A stretch of 35,822 nucleotides of DNA. Source: Betaproteobacteria bacterium HGW-Betaproteobacteria-16 (GTDB lineage Bacteria; Pseudomonadota; Gammaproteobacteria; Burkholderiales; Burkholderiaceae_C). The notes under the pieces were generated by a model, which saw only the letters and a list, made by a program, of their open reading frames with translations, made no database searches and was not told the DNA's origin. The DNA lies in assembly GCA_002840835.1 (NCBI GenBank), contig PHCQ01000053.1, forward strand, positions 1 through 35,822. The letters run 5' to 3'. Shown here in pieces: positions 23,757 through 32,481 of the stretch. Within the stretch, counting starts at the first letter, position 1. Each line of letters opens with the position of its first letter. Both the position numbers and the translations under genes were made by a program.

Positions 23757-24851
23757 TCAGCGAGTGCTGGTCAGCAGCGCCTCGATGGATTCACCCAGTT
23801 CGATCACCGCCATCGCGTAATAGCTGCTCCAGTTGTAGCGGGTGACGGCGTAGAAGTTGTCGGTGCCCAGCACATAGCTGCGGGGCGCATCGCCGTTTTC
23901 CAGTTCGACCAGCGCCATCTTCCCGATGTGCTGTTGCGCCTGCTCCTGCAGGATCAGGCCCTTGTTGGTCAGGCTCTCGACATCGAAGCTGGGCAGGATG
24001 TCGGGCGCCAGCAAGGTCGGCAGATCAAGCCGGGTGTGGTCAAAGGCCACAGGGTAGTGGGTGGGCATGCCGGGGTGCCAGCCAAAAGCCTTGAAATAGT
24101 TGGCCACGGACCCGATCACATCGGCCTGGCTGTTGAACAGGTCGATGCGGCTGTCGCCGTCGAAATCAATGGCGTACTTGTTCCAGCTGCTGGGCATGAA
24201 CTGCGGCCAGCCCATGGCCCCCGCATAGCTGCCGCGAAACGTCTGCGGGTCCATGCCAGAGCGGTCTGCGAGGCTGAGAAACTGCTCCAGCTCTTCCCGG
24301 AAGAACTCGGTGCGCACGGCGGCCCTGGGGTGAGAGGCCGGGAAATCGAAGGCCAGCGTGGTCAGCGCGTCGATCACGCGGAAGTTGCCGGTGTGGCGGC
24401 CATAGAGCGTCTCCACTCCGATGACACCCACGATCAGGCTCGCGGGCACGCCAAATTCTTTCTCGGCGCGGGCCAGGGTGTCGCGGTTGTCCTCCCAGAA
24501 GCGCAAGCCGGCATTCAGCCGTGTGGGCTCGATGAACCGGGCCCGGTAGGCCGCCCAGTTTTTGGGCGTTCCGCTGGGCGCGGGGGACATCAGGCGAACC
24601 ACATTGGGCAGGTGCTGGGCCTGCCCGATCTGCTCGCGCACCCATGTGGCATCCAGATTGCGCCGCACGGCCAGGTCGTCGGCAAAGGCCATGGCCCCGC
24701 TGTGCTGGTGATAAAAGAAAGCCGGCGCTGTGGCCGCTGGACGCGTCTTGGACGCGCCGCTGTTGGCAAACGCGTTCGCGATTGCCGCCAGACCCACACC
24801 CAAAGTCAAAGCCGCCACGACAACTGGACGGGCACAAGCCAACCTGAACAT
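23757..24851 (-). CDS. mltB: Lytic murein transglycosylase B
   Basis: A 364-residue soluble or periplasmic lytic transglycosylase (GH103), cleaving the MurNAc-GlcNAc bond with formation of 1,6-anhydro-MurNAc. An N-terminal hydrophobic signal segment is present. The catalytic glutamate is E147 in VIGVETLYGRHTGNFRV, and AGAMGWPQFMPSSWNKYAIDFDGDSRIDLFNS is the classic MltB block. There is no lipobox, unlike E. coli MltB. The ATG at 24849-24851 shares bases with the TGA of the preceding transglutaminase gene (TGATG), so translation is coupled and this start is favoured over an in-frame upstream ATG at 24875. It ends the leftward MoxR-DUF58-TgpA-MltB cluster. Confidence 0.94.
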   Translation of the reverse strand: MFRLACARPVVVAALTLGVGLAAIANAFANSGASKTRPAATAPAFFYHQHSGAMAFADDLAVRRNLDATWVREQIGQAQHLPNVVRLMSPAPSGTPKNWAAYRARFIEPTRLNAGLRFWEDNRDTLARAEKEFGVPASLIVGVIGVETLYGRHTGNFRVIDALTTLAFDFPASHPRAAVRTEFFREELEQFLSLADRSGMDPQTFRGSYAGAMGWPQFMPSSWNKYAIDFDGDSRIDLFNSQADVIGSVANYFKAFGWHPGMPTHYPVAFDHTRLDLPTLLAPDILPSFDVESLTNKGLILQEQAQQHIGKMALVELENGDAPRSYVLGTDNFYAVTRYNWSSYYAMAVIELGESIEALLTSTR

Positions 24852-26863
24852 CAACGATTTTTCTCCCTGGGCCACACAAGCTGTCTGAATTCAGAACGAA
24901 GTGTACCGAGGGAGTGTGCGCTGAACTTGCTGTAGCGCTGCGCTTCGAGTCTGAGCAACCATTGTTTTAGGGGGGTGGCTTCTTCAGCGGCAAAGTGCTG
25001 TTCCACCAGCGTGGCCAAGGCGCGCGGTGGCAGGTGCTCGGTGTGGCTCACGCCCAGCTTGTCAAGCCGGTGCCGAGCCTGCTGCAGCAGCCGCAGCCAT
25101 GGGTCGTGCTGCTGGCGCTCCCACAAGGTCCATGCGGCGCCGGCCAGACTCACCAGCACGATCACACCGATCAACACGTAGGCCAGGTCGGTCCAGCGCG
25201 GAGAGTCGAAGCCCAGGTTCTTGAGCAGGTCCAGCTGGCGCCCCTGGGTGTAGTTCAGGATCCACTGGTTCCACCGGTTGTTGACTGCCTCCCAGAAGTC
25301 TCGCAACTGGGTGGCCAGCGAAGGGTTGAGGTTGCGGAAGGCCGATGCCAGGGCGCCTTCTGCCGGACGCAGCCGGTCCAGCGAACCGATGCGCCAGTCA
25401 GCCACGGCGGCGGTGGGGTCCACGCGCACCCAGCCCTGGCCCGCGAACCAGACCTCGGCCCAGGCGTGGGCATCACGCTGGCGCACGGTCCAGTAATTGT
25501 CGATCGTGTTGAGTTCGCCACCCTGGTAGCCGGTCACGATGCGCGCGGGGATGTCCATTGCACGCATCAGGATCACGAAGGCGGAGGCGATGTGTTCGCA
25601 GAAACCTTCCTTGCGATCGAACCAGAACTCGTCTGCTGTGTGCTCGCCGTAGAGCCCGGGATCCACCGTGTAGACGTAGCCGCCAGTGCGCAATTGCCCC
25701 AGCGCAGCTTGTACCAGGGCCCGGGCGTGTTCGGGGCCCGCGCCGTGCTGGCGCCGGAGTTCCTGGGCCATCGCCAGCGTACGCGGGTTGAAACCGCCGG
25801 GCAGCTCCGTGTGGTCTTGCAGGGTCACCTGCTGGCTGCGCGGCCCGTGGCGGAAGTCCGGGTAGCTCTCTGCCCGGAAGCGCACCAGGTCGTTCATCGG
25901 ACGTCGGGTCTTCCATTGCAGATCTGCCGTCATGAACGGCACAGCGCCGGGCAGCGTGGGGGCTGTGGGCGTGGCCTCCAGGACAAACAGCCAAGGCTGG
26001 TTGGTGGGCTCCTGGATCACCTCATAGCGGACAGGGTCGCCGCGCACCGCGAGCTCGGGTTGAAGCTGCATGGATGCGGGGAAACCTGTTCGCAGACCGC
26101 GCCACTCCCGACCATCAAAATCGCTGAACACAGGACCTCTGAAATACAGCACGCCCAGCGGTGGCGCCTGGTCGTCAAACCTCACTCTCAGCGCAATCTC
26201 GTCAAGCTGCATCAGGCTGGCCACGTCGCCGATCTTCATGCGGTCAGACAAACCGGTGCGCCCGGTCATGGCATCGCTGGGCACCCCCCAGAGCGGTGCG
26301 AATCGCGGGAACAGCATGAAAAGCACCAGCATGATCGGTGCTCCCATCAGGGCCATGCCGCCTGCGGTGCGCGCAGCCAGCAGCAGGGGCGGGCGGCCCA
26401 CCGGCATGTGGGCATTGACCAGCGCGGTCAGCAGGCCCAGCAGCGCGAGCAGGATGCCCGCTGCCGTCAACAACGACTGAGAGTAGAAGAAGTGGGTGAG
26501 CAGCGTGAAGAACGCCAGGAAGAACACCACGAAGGCATCGCGCCGGGCGCGCATTTCCAGCGTCTTGAGGGCCAGCAGCACCACGATCAGCGTGACACCC
26601 GCGTCCCGACCCAGCAGTGAACCGTGCGTGGCCCAGGTGGCGGCCAGGGTGACGGCCAGCAGGCCCGCCCGCCAGTACCAGGGCGGCAGCGGTAGACCGC
26701 GCAGCGTCAGCGTGGCCCGCCAGATCAACACCCCGGCTGTCAGCCCGGTGCACCACCAAGGTATGTGGCCGATCTGCATGAAGGCCACCCAGCCCACCAC
26801 GACCAGCAAAAAAAGCGTGTCGCGGGTGTCGCGCGGGAGGGAAGGTAGTGACAGGGCAGCCAT
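24851..26863 (-). CDS. tgpA: TgpA-like membrane transglutaminase (DUF3488 plus transglutaminase core)
   Basis: A 670-residue protein with about six N-terminal transmembrane segments (DUF3488), a periplasmic transglutaminase-like domain and a final membrane anchor before a cytoplasmic tail. The catalytic cysteine is C422 in RKEGFCEHIASAFVILMRAM and the histidine is H466 in RDAHAWAEVWF, followed by WVRVDPTAAV. TgpA of Pseudomonas aeruginosa has this architecture and is essential there. The partners MoxR and DUF58 lie upstream, the standard neighbourhood of this family. A GTG at 26878 is an alternative start to the ATG at 26863. Translation is coupled to mltB by a TGATG overlap, suggesting a joint cell-envelope function. 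Confidence 0.93.
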   Translation of the reverse strand: MAALSLPSLPRDTRDTLFLLVVVGWVAFMQIGHIPWWCTGLTAGVLIWRATLTLRGLPLPPWYWRAGLLAVTLAATWATHGSLLGRDAGVTLIVVLLALKTLEMRARRDAFVVFFLAFFTLLTHFFYSQSLLTAAGILLALLGLLTALVNAHMPVGRPPLLLAARTAGGMALMGAPIMLVLFMLFPRFAPLWGVPSDAMTGRTGLSDRMKIGDVASLMQLDEIALRVRFDDQAPPLGVLYFRGPVFSDFDGREWRGLRTGFPASMQLQPELAVRGDPVRYEVIQEPTNQPWLFVLEATPTAPTLPGAVPFMTADLQWKTRRPMNDLVRFRAESYPDFRHGPRSQQVTLQDHTELPGGFNPRTLAMAQELRRQHGAGPEHARALVQAALGQLRTGGYVYTVDPGLYGEHTADEFWFDRKEGFCEHIASAFVILMRAMDIPARIVTGYQGGELNTIDNYWTVRQRDAHAWAEVWFAGQGWVRVDPTAAVADWRIGSLDRLRPAEGALASAFRNLNPSLATQLRDFWEAVNNRWNQWILNYTQGRQLDLLKNLGFDSPRWTDLAYVLIGVIVLVSLAGAAWTLWERQQHDPWLRLLQQARHRLDKLGVSHTEHLPPRALATLVEQHFAAEEATPLKQWLLRLEAQRYSKFSAHSLGTLRSEFRQLVWPREKNR

Positions 26864-26885
26864 GTCAGAGAGCGCCACGGCGCGA

Positions 26886-26987
26886 GGTGGTATATGCCAG
26901 GGCAGCCGTGGAACTGGCTTCGCCAGGCCACAGGCTGCGTCTCCCTCCCGCAGGAGAGGGGGAAGACGCGAAGCGGCGCAGGGGGTG
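26886..26987 (-). repeat. Dispersed GC-rich palindromic repeat, copy B
   Basis: Read leftward it starts CACCCCCTGCGCCGCTTCGC, continues with a TCTTCCCCCTCTCC/GGGAGGGAGAC-type hairpin and ends CTGTGGCC-GGCGAAGCC-GTTCCACGG-TGCC, closely matching copy C at 29953-30068. It occupies the gap between the DUF58 gene and tgpA. Confidence 0.85.
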
Positions 26988-26989
26988 AT

Positions 26990-28051
26990 TCATACCTGGG
27001 CCAGCGCCTCCAGGCAACGTGAGCGGTGGGACGGCCCCTGGTCGGGCGAAAGCTCGCGACCGGGCATCCTCAGGCCGTAGTCCATGCCGAGCTGATCGGC
27101 CATGATGACCCAGGCCGTCAGCCGGGACAGACGGGCTTCGTGGTCAGCCAGTCCACATTGGGCATGATCCAGCCAGAGCTGATGGCGCTGTGTCGAGAGT
27201 GCATCGCGGCTGACCAGATCGTTGCGCCCCGCCGCAAACGCCTGGGCCGCTTTTTTCCAGACCACAGCGCGGATGGGGTCGCCCCGACGGTAGGCCCGCA
27301 CCCCGTCAAATTCCCCGGTGCTTTCCACGCGGGCAGCACCCTGGTGCCCAGCCTGCGGCTCCCCTGCGGGCAGGGGCGGTGCGTGGGCCTCAACGGCAGG
27401 ATAGATCAACACCTGTGAGGCTGGGCGCCACACCGTCCAGACACGAAATGTGCCCAGCGGATACATGGTCGTGGCCGTGAGGGGGGGCAGGCGGTGCAGG
27501 CCACGCTGGAGGGCCGGCCAGGCCACCCGCACCTGGGCGCTTCCCTGCGCGGGCACGTCCGTCCAGCCCAGTGGCGTGGTCCGGGTGTCCTGGTCGACCA
27601 CGCCCAAGCCGATACCGTAGCGTGTGCCCTTGCGTTCGCTGACCAGGCGGATGTCGAGCGATACCGCCTGGCCCACATGGACGGGGACGGGGGGCGAGAG
27701 ATGCAGAGTGAGGCCGCGCAGATTGCCGTGGCAGACATGCATGCCGACCAGCGCACAGCCGGCCAGCAGGAAGGTGAGCAGATAGCCCAGATTGAGCTGG
27801 TAGTTGATGCTGGCCACCAGCAACAGAACCAGCGTGAAGGCCAGCATCCAGCCCGGGCGCGATGGGAGGATGTAGACATTGCGCTGGGTCAGCGTGAGGG
27901 TGTCGGCGCGCGGCAGGCGGTTGTGCCACCAGGAGCGCAGACGCGCTTTGACGGCGCGGACCGGGTGGGCCCATCCCGAAGCACCGCGGTCCCGGCTCTG
28001 CGCTGCTGCCCCCTGGGCGGAGGCGCCCAAGGCGCTTCGGGGGAGGGTCAT
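26990..28051 (-). CDS. DUF58-domain protein, MoxR partner
   Basis: A 353-residue membrane-anchored DUF58 protein. Two hydrophobic segments (about residues 67-105) follow the family-typical LPRADTLTLTQRNVYILPSRPGW, and the DUF58 signature EFDGVRAYRRGDPIRAVVWKKAAQA lies in the C-terminal half. DUF58 proteins have a von Willebrand-A-like fold and act with MoxR ATPases in cell-envelope or metal-dependent assembly tasks. The ATG overlaps the moxR stop by four bases, supporting it as the used start. About the first 27 codons coincide with a copy of the dispersed repeat, so the N-terminal tail is probably repeat-derived and not conserved. Confidence 0.88.
   Translation of the reverse strand: MTLPRSALGASAQGAAAQSRDRGASGWAHPVRAVKARLRSWWHNRLPRADTLTLTQRNVYILPSRPGWMLAFTLVLLLVASINYQLNLGYLLTFLLAGCALVGMHVCHGNLRGLTLHLSPPVPVHVGQAVSLDIRLVSERKGTRYGIGLGVVDQDTRTTPLGWTDVPAQGSAQVRVAWPALQRGLHRLPPLTATTMYPLGTFRVWTVWRPASQVLIYPAVEAHAPPLPAGEPQAGHQGAARVESTGEFDGVRAYRRGDPIRAVVWKKAAQAFAAGRNDLVSRDALSTQRHQLWLDHAQCGLADHEARLSRLTAWVIMADQLGMDYGLRMPGRELSPDQGPSHRSRCLEALAQV
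27970..28046 (-). repeat. Diverged dispersed repeat, copy D, inside the 5' end of the DUF58 gene
   Basis: Read leftward it has CCCTCCCCCGAAGCGCCTTG, GGCGCC and CCCAGGGGGC blocks, then GCAGAGCCGGGACCGCGGTG, matching the shape of copy A (hairpin pair followed by a GGCAAAGCCAGTTCCGCGGTG-like segment). The match is weaker than that between copies B and C, so homology is probable but not certain. Confidence 0.55.
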
Positions 28052-28968
28052 GGCAGCGGGGTGGCCTCGACCATGGCACGCACCTGTTCCACCGGGCCAC
28101 GACCCGCATCACTCACCGGGACAAGTCGGTGTGCGACGGTCTGGGGCAGGATGGCCGCGATGTCGTCGGGGGCCACGTAGTCGCGCCCGCTCAGGAAGGC
28201 CTGTGCCTTGGCCGAGCGCACCACGGCCAGTGCGGCGCGGGGCGACAGGCCTTGCGCAAACCAGCGGCCAGATCGCGTGGCGGACACCAGGTCTTGCAGG
28301 TAGTCCAGCACCGGCTCGGCGGTGTGCACAGCGCTGACCGCCTGTTGAAGGCGTGCGAGGTCAGCAGGCGTGAGCACTGGCTGCAGTTGCTCCAGCATGT
28401 CGCGCCGGTCCTGGCCGCGCAGCAGTTCGCGCTCGGCGGCACGGTCGGGGTAGCCCAGCGAGAGGCGCATGTGGAAACGGTCCAGCTGGGACTCGGGCAA
28501 GGCGTAGGTGCCCAACTGGTCATGCGGGTTCTGAGTGGCAATCACGAAGAACGGCGTCGGCAGGGCGCGTGTGGCACCTTCTACCGTGACCTGCTTCTCT
28601 TCCATGGCTTCAAGCAGGGCACTCTGGGTTTTGGGGCTGGCGCGGTTGATTTCATCGGCCAGCAGCACCTGGGCGAACACCGGGCCGGGATGGAACACGA
28701 AGCCTTCACGACCACGCTCGTAGACGGACACGCCCACCAGATCGCTGGGCATGAGATCGGCGGTGAACTGGACCCGCGAGAACTGCAGGCCGAAAGAACG
28801 GGAAAGGGCGTGGGCAAGCGTCGTCTTGCCCACGCCTGGCACGTCTTCAATGAGCAGGTGTCCGCCCGCCAGCAGGCAGGCCACACAGTCCGCCACTTGC
28901 TGGGGCTTGCCTACGATGACCGTGTTAAGCTGAGTTAGGAGTTGGTGTAATTTTGTATCGGCGTGCAT
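28048..28968 (-). CDS. MoxR-family AAA+ ATPase
   Basis: A 306-residue chaperone-like AAA+ ATPase. The Walker A is EDVPGVGKTTLAHALS, Walker B is LLADEINRASPKTQSALLEAMEE, sensor 1 is FFVIATQNPHDQLGTYALPESQLDRF, and the C-terminal lid has LSPRAALAVVRSAKA. MoxR proteins assemble or activate partner complexes together with DUF58/VWA proteins. The ATG at 28966-28968 fits the family start better than one four codons upstream at 28980. It heads the leftward cluster MoxR, DUF58, TgpA, MltB and diverges from the deacetylase-family gene with only about 26 bases between start codons. Confidence 0.93.
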   Translation of the reverse strand: MHADTKLHQLLTQLNTVIVGKPQQVADCVACLLAGGHLLIEDVPGVGKTTLAHALSRSFGLQFSRVQFTADLMPSDLVGVSVYERGREGFVFHPGPVFAQVLLADEINRASPKTQSALLEAMEEKQVTVEGATRALPTPFFVIATQNPHDQLGTYALPESQLDRFHMRLSLGYPDRAAERELLRGQDRRDMLEQLQPVLTPADLARLQQAVSAVHTAEPVLDYLQDLVSATRSGRWFAQGLSPRAALAVVRSAKAQAFLSGRDYVAPDDIAAILPQTVAHRLVPVSDAGRGPVEQVRAMVEATPLP

Positions 28969-28994
28969 GCCGCGAACCATACCGCAAAACCCCC

Positions 28995-29948
28995 ATGAGC
29001 CAGGCCACCGGATATTTCACCCACCAGGATTGTTGGCGACACGAAATGGGCCACGGACACCCGGAGTGTCCCGAGCGACTGGACGCCATTCAGGACCGCC
29101 TGCTCATCTCAGGTCTTGACGTTGCGCTGGAGCGCCGAGAGGCCACGGCGGCATCGATGGCCGACATGGAACTGGCCCACGGCCGCATGCACCTGGCCTC
29201 GCTGCGTGGACTCAGCGACGGCCTGCGGGACGAGATCGCAGCTGGCGGTCCTGAACATGCCCAGGTCGATCCCGACACCTCCATCAATGTGCACAGCTGG
29301 GACGCCATCCTGATGGCGGCTGGTGCCGCCATCGACGCCACAGACGCGGTAATGGCTGGCGAACTCGCGAACGCCTTTTGTGCTGTGCGCCCGCCCGGCC
29401 ACCACGCCACGCGCAACCAGGCCATGGGCTTCTGTTTTGTGAACAACGTGGCGGTGGCGGCCAAGTACGCGCTGGAGCGCCACGGCCTCAAGCGCGTGGC
29501 CATCATCGACTTCGATGTGCACCATGGCAACGGCACCGAAGACATCGTGGCCGGCGATGAGCGCATCCTGATGTGCAGTTTCTATCAGCACCCGTTCTAC
29601 CCCGCCTGCGAGCATTTGACCGCGGCCAACCTGGTCAATCTGCCGGTGCCGGCCTATACCAAAGGCATGGAAGTGCGCGAGCTGATCGACATGATGTGGA
29701 TGCCCAGGCTGGACGCGCACCGACCCGAGATGATTTTCATCAGCGCGGGTTTCGATGCCCACCGGGAAGACGACATGGCCCAGATGGGGCTGGTGGAGAA
29801 CGATTACGCCTGGATGACGCAGCGCATCATGGAAGTGGCGAAGCGCCATGCCAAAGGCCGAATCGTGAGCTGCCTGGAAGGGGGCTACAGCCTGAGTGCG
29901 CTGGCGCGCAGTGTGGAGGCGCATTTGCGGGTGCTTGCCGGAGTATAG
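28995..29948 (+). CDS. Histone-deacetylase-fold hydrolase (acetylpolyamine amidohydrolase-like)
   Basis: A 317-residue zinc amidohydrolase of the class II HDAC/acetylpolyamine amidohydrolase superfamily. The N-terminus GHPECPERLDAIQDRL is a family mark. Active-site motifs are RPPGHHATRNQAMGFCFVNNVAVAA (paired histidines), IDFDVHHGNGTEDI (zinc aspartate and histidine) and ISAGFDAHREDDMAQM (second zinc aspartate). Bacterial members deacetylate acetylpolyamines, acetoin-like or other small substrates; which is not evident. The ATG at 28995 is chosen because the frame upstream lies across the moxR start. It stands alone on its strand and is followed by repeat copy C. Confidence 0.93.
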   Translation: MSQATGYFTHQDCWRHEMGHGHPECPERLDAIQDRLLISGLDVALERREATAASMADMELAHGRMHLASLRGLSDGLRDEIAAGGPEHAQVDPDTSINVHSWDAILMAAGAAIDATDAVMAGELANAFCAVRPPGHHATRNQAMGFCFVNNVAVAAKYALERHGLKRVAIIDFDVHHGNGTEDIVAGDERILMCSFYQHPFYPACEHLTAANLVNLPVPAYTKGMEVRELIDMMWMPRLDAHRPEMIFISAGFDAHREDDMAQMGLVENDYAWMTQRIMEVAKRHAKGRIVSCLEGGYSLSALARSVEAHLRVLAGV

Positions 29949-29952
29949 GGAG

Positions 29953-30068
29953 CACCCCCCCCCTGCGCCGCTGACGCGGCTTCCCCCCTCTCTGGCGCGC
30001 CTTCGGCGCTTGGAGGGGGGACGCACCCTGTGGCCAGGCGAAGCCGGTTCCACGGGTGCCTTGGTATG
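29953..30068 (+). repeat. Dispersed GC-rich palindromic repeat, copy C
   Basis: It begins with a CACCCCCCCC run and CTGCGCCGCTGACGCGGC, contains a CCCCCCTC / GAGGGGGG hairpin around GCGCCTTCGGCGC, and ends CTGTGGCCAGGCGAAGCCGG then TTCCACGGGTGCC. It fills the space between the convergent deacetylase-family and lytic transglycosylase genes, where it could act as a bidirectional 3'-end hairpin. Confidence 0.85.
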
Positions 30069-30133
30069 AGGCACCCCGCGCCGGAAAGTGCTTGGTGCTC
30101 CCCTGGATGGGGATCTCCCACTCCCGCTTAGTA

Positions 30134-31060
30134 TTACCGGCTGACGACGGTCTGGCTCACGATGAGGGACGGGCTGGTCACTCTGGCGTCGAAGGGGTGT
30201 TGCTGGAAATTGAAAATTTCCTGGATGCGGCTGAGGTAGCCGCGGGTTTCAGCGTAGGGCGGTACGCCGCGGTGTTTGTCTACCGCGCCTTCGCCGGCGT
30301 TGTAGGCGGCCACCGCCAGCGCCACGTTGCCCTGAAAGTAGGCCAGCAGCCAGCGCAGGTAGGCCAGGCCGCCGCGAATGTTCTGCTCTGGGTCGAAGGG
30401 CTTGTTCACCCGGAAACGCGCGGCGGTTTCCGGGATCAGCTGCATCAGGCCCTGGGCGTTCCTGTGCGACACGGCTTGAGGATTGAAGTTGGACTCTGCC
30501 CGGATCACCGCAAAGGCCAGACCGGGGTGGATGCCGTATTCGGGTGCCAGGCGGTCCACGATGGCGAGGATCTTGCGGCGCTGGGGAGTGTCGGCCAGAT
30601 CGCGGTAGCGGGCCTCTTGCCGGGCGCGTTCTTCGGCGGCCAGCCGTTCGGCCTGGCGCTGGGCTTCGAGCACTTCCGCCTGCACCACGCAAGGCGGCTT
30701 TTCTGATTGCAGGCCCACGATCTTCAACATGTTCGCGGACTGAGGGTGGCCTTGTTCGGCAGCCTGATGGAAATAGAACGAGGCGTAGGCGTCGTTGCGT
30801 TCGGTGCCGCGCCCGTTGGCGTACATCCACCCCAGGCGGTAGCGCGAGTCGGCATCGCCAGCCAGTGCGGCCTTGCAGTACAAGGCCATAGCCTGCACCG
30901 GGTCGCGCCTGACGCCATGGCCGTGCTCCAGGGCAACGGCCCGTTCTCGCCATGCGCTTGCCTGAACCTCTTGTGGCGCCTGCGTGGCCGGCTGTGTCGA
31001 AACTGCCCCTGCGCTTGATGCGAAGCACCAGACCATCAGGAACAGGGGGTTCAGTTTCAT
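30134..31060 (-). CDS. Sel1-repeat lytic transglycosylase (SLT domain)
   Basis: A 308-residue exported protein. A signal peptide (about 1-19, ending AGA) is followed by two Sel1-type helical repeats (about 45-110; ALYCKAALAGDADSRYRLGWMYANGRG and FYFHQAAEQGHPQSA), a charged helical linker and a C-terminal SLT domain (about 160-290). The catalytic glutamate is E189 in RAESNFNPQAVSHRNAQGLMQLIPETA, and AVAAYNAGEGAVDKHRGVPPYAETRGY completes the fold. The Sel1 part probably mediates protein contacts at the periplasmic cell wall. The start overlaps the stop of the FAD oxidase gene by four bases, making it the last gene of a three-gene operon. Confidence 0.92.
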   Translation of the reverse strand: MKLNPLFLMVWCFASSAGAVSTQPATQAPQEVQASAWRERAVALEHGHGVRRDPVQAMALYCKAALAGDADSRYRLGWMYANGRGTERNDAYASFYFHQAAEQGHPQSANMLKIVGLQSEKPPCVVQAEVLEAQRQAERLAAEERARQEARYRDLADTPQRRKILAIVDRLAPEYGIHPGLAFAVIRAESNFNPQAVSHRNAQGLMQLIPETAARFRVNKPFDPEQNIRGGLAYLRWLLAYFQGNVALAVAAYNAGEGAVDKHRGVPPYAETRGYLSRIQEIFNFQQHPFDARVTSPSLIVSQTVVSR

Positions 31061-32481
31061 GGCTCTATGACGCGACCGGGGTTGAGAAGGTTGAGGGGGT
31101 CCAGCGACTGTTTGATCTGCCGCATCAGCGCCAGGGCCACCGGGTCCTTGTAGTGGGGCAACTTGCCCACCTTGAGACTTCCGACGCCGTGCTCGGCACT
31201 GATGGAACCATGGTAGCGCTTTACGGCGTCAAAAACCAGAGAGTTAACCTTTTCTTCGTAAGAATTGAGGAAGATCGGGCCGTCTGTGCCTTCAGGGGCT
31301 TGAACGTTGTAGTGCAGGTTGCCGTCGCCCAGGTGGCCGAAATTGACCAGCCGCACACCTGGAATCTCGCGCTGAAGCAGTGCATCGGTTTCCTGGCAGA
31401 ACGCCGGTATGCGGGACACCGGCACACTGATGTCGTGCTTGATGTTGAGCCCTTCTTCGGCCTGGGCCAGCGGAATGCTTTCGCGCATGTGCCAGAGTTG
31501 CTGGGCCTGTGCCAGACTCTCGGCCACCACCGCGTCGCTCAGCACACCCCGTTCCATGGCCGTTTCCAGCAAGCTTTCGAACCGTGCTCTCGCATGTGCT
31601 TCGGACTCGCTGTCGCTGTTCTCCAGCAGCACGCAATAGGGAGCGTCGCGCCACAGCGGCACCCGCAGTTGCGAAAAGTGTTTGTCCACCAGGCTCAGCG
31701 CGAATTGGCCCATCACCTCGAAGCCGGTGAGACCGGCGCCAAGGTGCTGGTGGGCCAGGCCGAGCAATGCCACGGCGGCGTCGAGCGTGGGCACGGCGGT
31801 CCAGGCTGTGAGGCGTGCGGCGGGCAGGGGATAGAGCTTGAGCGTGGCGGCGGTGATGATGCCCAGGGTGCCTTCGCTGCCGACAAACAGATTGCGCAGG
31901 TCGTAGCCGGTGTTGTCCTTGCGCAGGCCGCCCAGGCCATGCCAGATCTCACCCTGCGCCGTGACCACTTCCAGCCCCAGGCAGAGATCGCGTGTGTTGC
32001 CGTAGCGCACCACCTGCGTGCCGCCTGCATTGGTGGCCAGGTTGCCGCCAATGGTGCAACTGCCTTCAGCGGCGAGGCTCAGGGGGAACAGCAGGCCGGC
32101 ACGTTCTGCCGTGTCTTGCAGGTCTTGCAGCACGCAACCTGCCTCCACCGTGAAGGTGAGGTTGGCCGCATCCAGCTCGCGCACCGCGTTCATGCGTCCC
32201 AGGCTCAACACCACCTGGGTGCCGGTGTCGTCAGGCACCGAGCCCACCACCAAGCCAGTGTTGCCTCCTTGCGGCACGATGGAAACGCGGGCGGCCACAC
32301 AGGCCTTCACAACCTCGGCCACTTCATCGGTGCTGCCCGGGCGCACCACCGCCAATGCGCGACCGTGGGCGCGCTTGCGCCAGTCCTGTTCCCAGGCGGA
32401 AAGGTCGGTCGCGGGGTCGTCGTGTGTGAGCACATGGGCGTCGCCCACCAGCGCGCGCAATCTGGACAGCAGGGCCGTCAT
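31057..32481 (-). CDS. FAD-binding 2-hydroxyacid dehydrogenase (GlcD/D-lactate dehydrogenase-like)
   Basis: A 474-residue flavoenzyme of the VAO/PCMH group. The N-terminal FAD domain has ALAVVRPGSTDEVAEVVKAC, IVPQGGNTGLVVGSVPDD, CTIGGNLATNAGGTQVVRYGNTRDL and LFVGSEGTLGIITAATLKL. The C-terminal cap has FGHLGDGNLHYNVQ and ISAEHGVGSLKVGKLPHYKD, with the histidines expected to hold a metal and the substrate. Relatives oxidise D-lactate, D-2-hydroxyglutarate or glycolate; no iron-sulfur partner follows, arguing against a GlcDEF complex. The ATG at 32481 overlaps the DUF2069 stop by four bases, and its own stop overlaps the lytic transglycosylase start, so the three genes are tightly coupled. Confidence 0.92.
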   Translation of the reverse strand: MTALLSRLRALVGDAHVLTHDDPATDLSAWEQDWRKRAHGRALAVVRPGSTDEVAEVVKACVAARVSIVPQGGNTGLVVGSVPDDTGTQVVLSLGRMNAVRELDAANLTFTVEAGCVLQDLQDTAERAGLLFPLSLAAEGSCTIGGNLATNAGGTQVVRYGNTRDLCLGLEVVTAQGEIWHGLGGLRKDNTGYDLRNLFVGSEGTLGIITAATLKLYPLPAARLTAWTAVPTLDAAVALLGLAHQHLGAGLTGFEVMGQFALSLVDKHFSQLRVPLWRDAPYCVLLENSDSESEAHARARFESLLETAMERGVLSDAVVAESLAQAQQLWHMRESIPLAQAEEGLNIKHDISVPVSRIPAFCQETDALLQREIPGVRLVNFGHLGDGNLHYNVQAPEGTDGPIFLNSYEEKVNSLVFDAVKRYHGSISAEHGVGSLKVGKLPHYKDPVALALMRQIKQSLDPLNLLNPGRVIEP

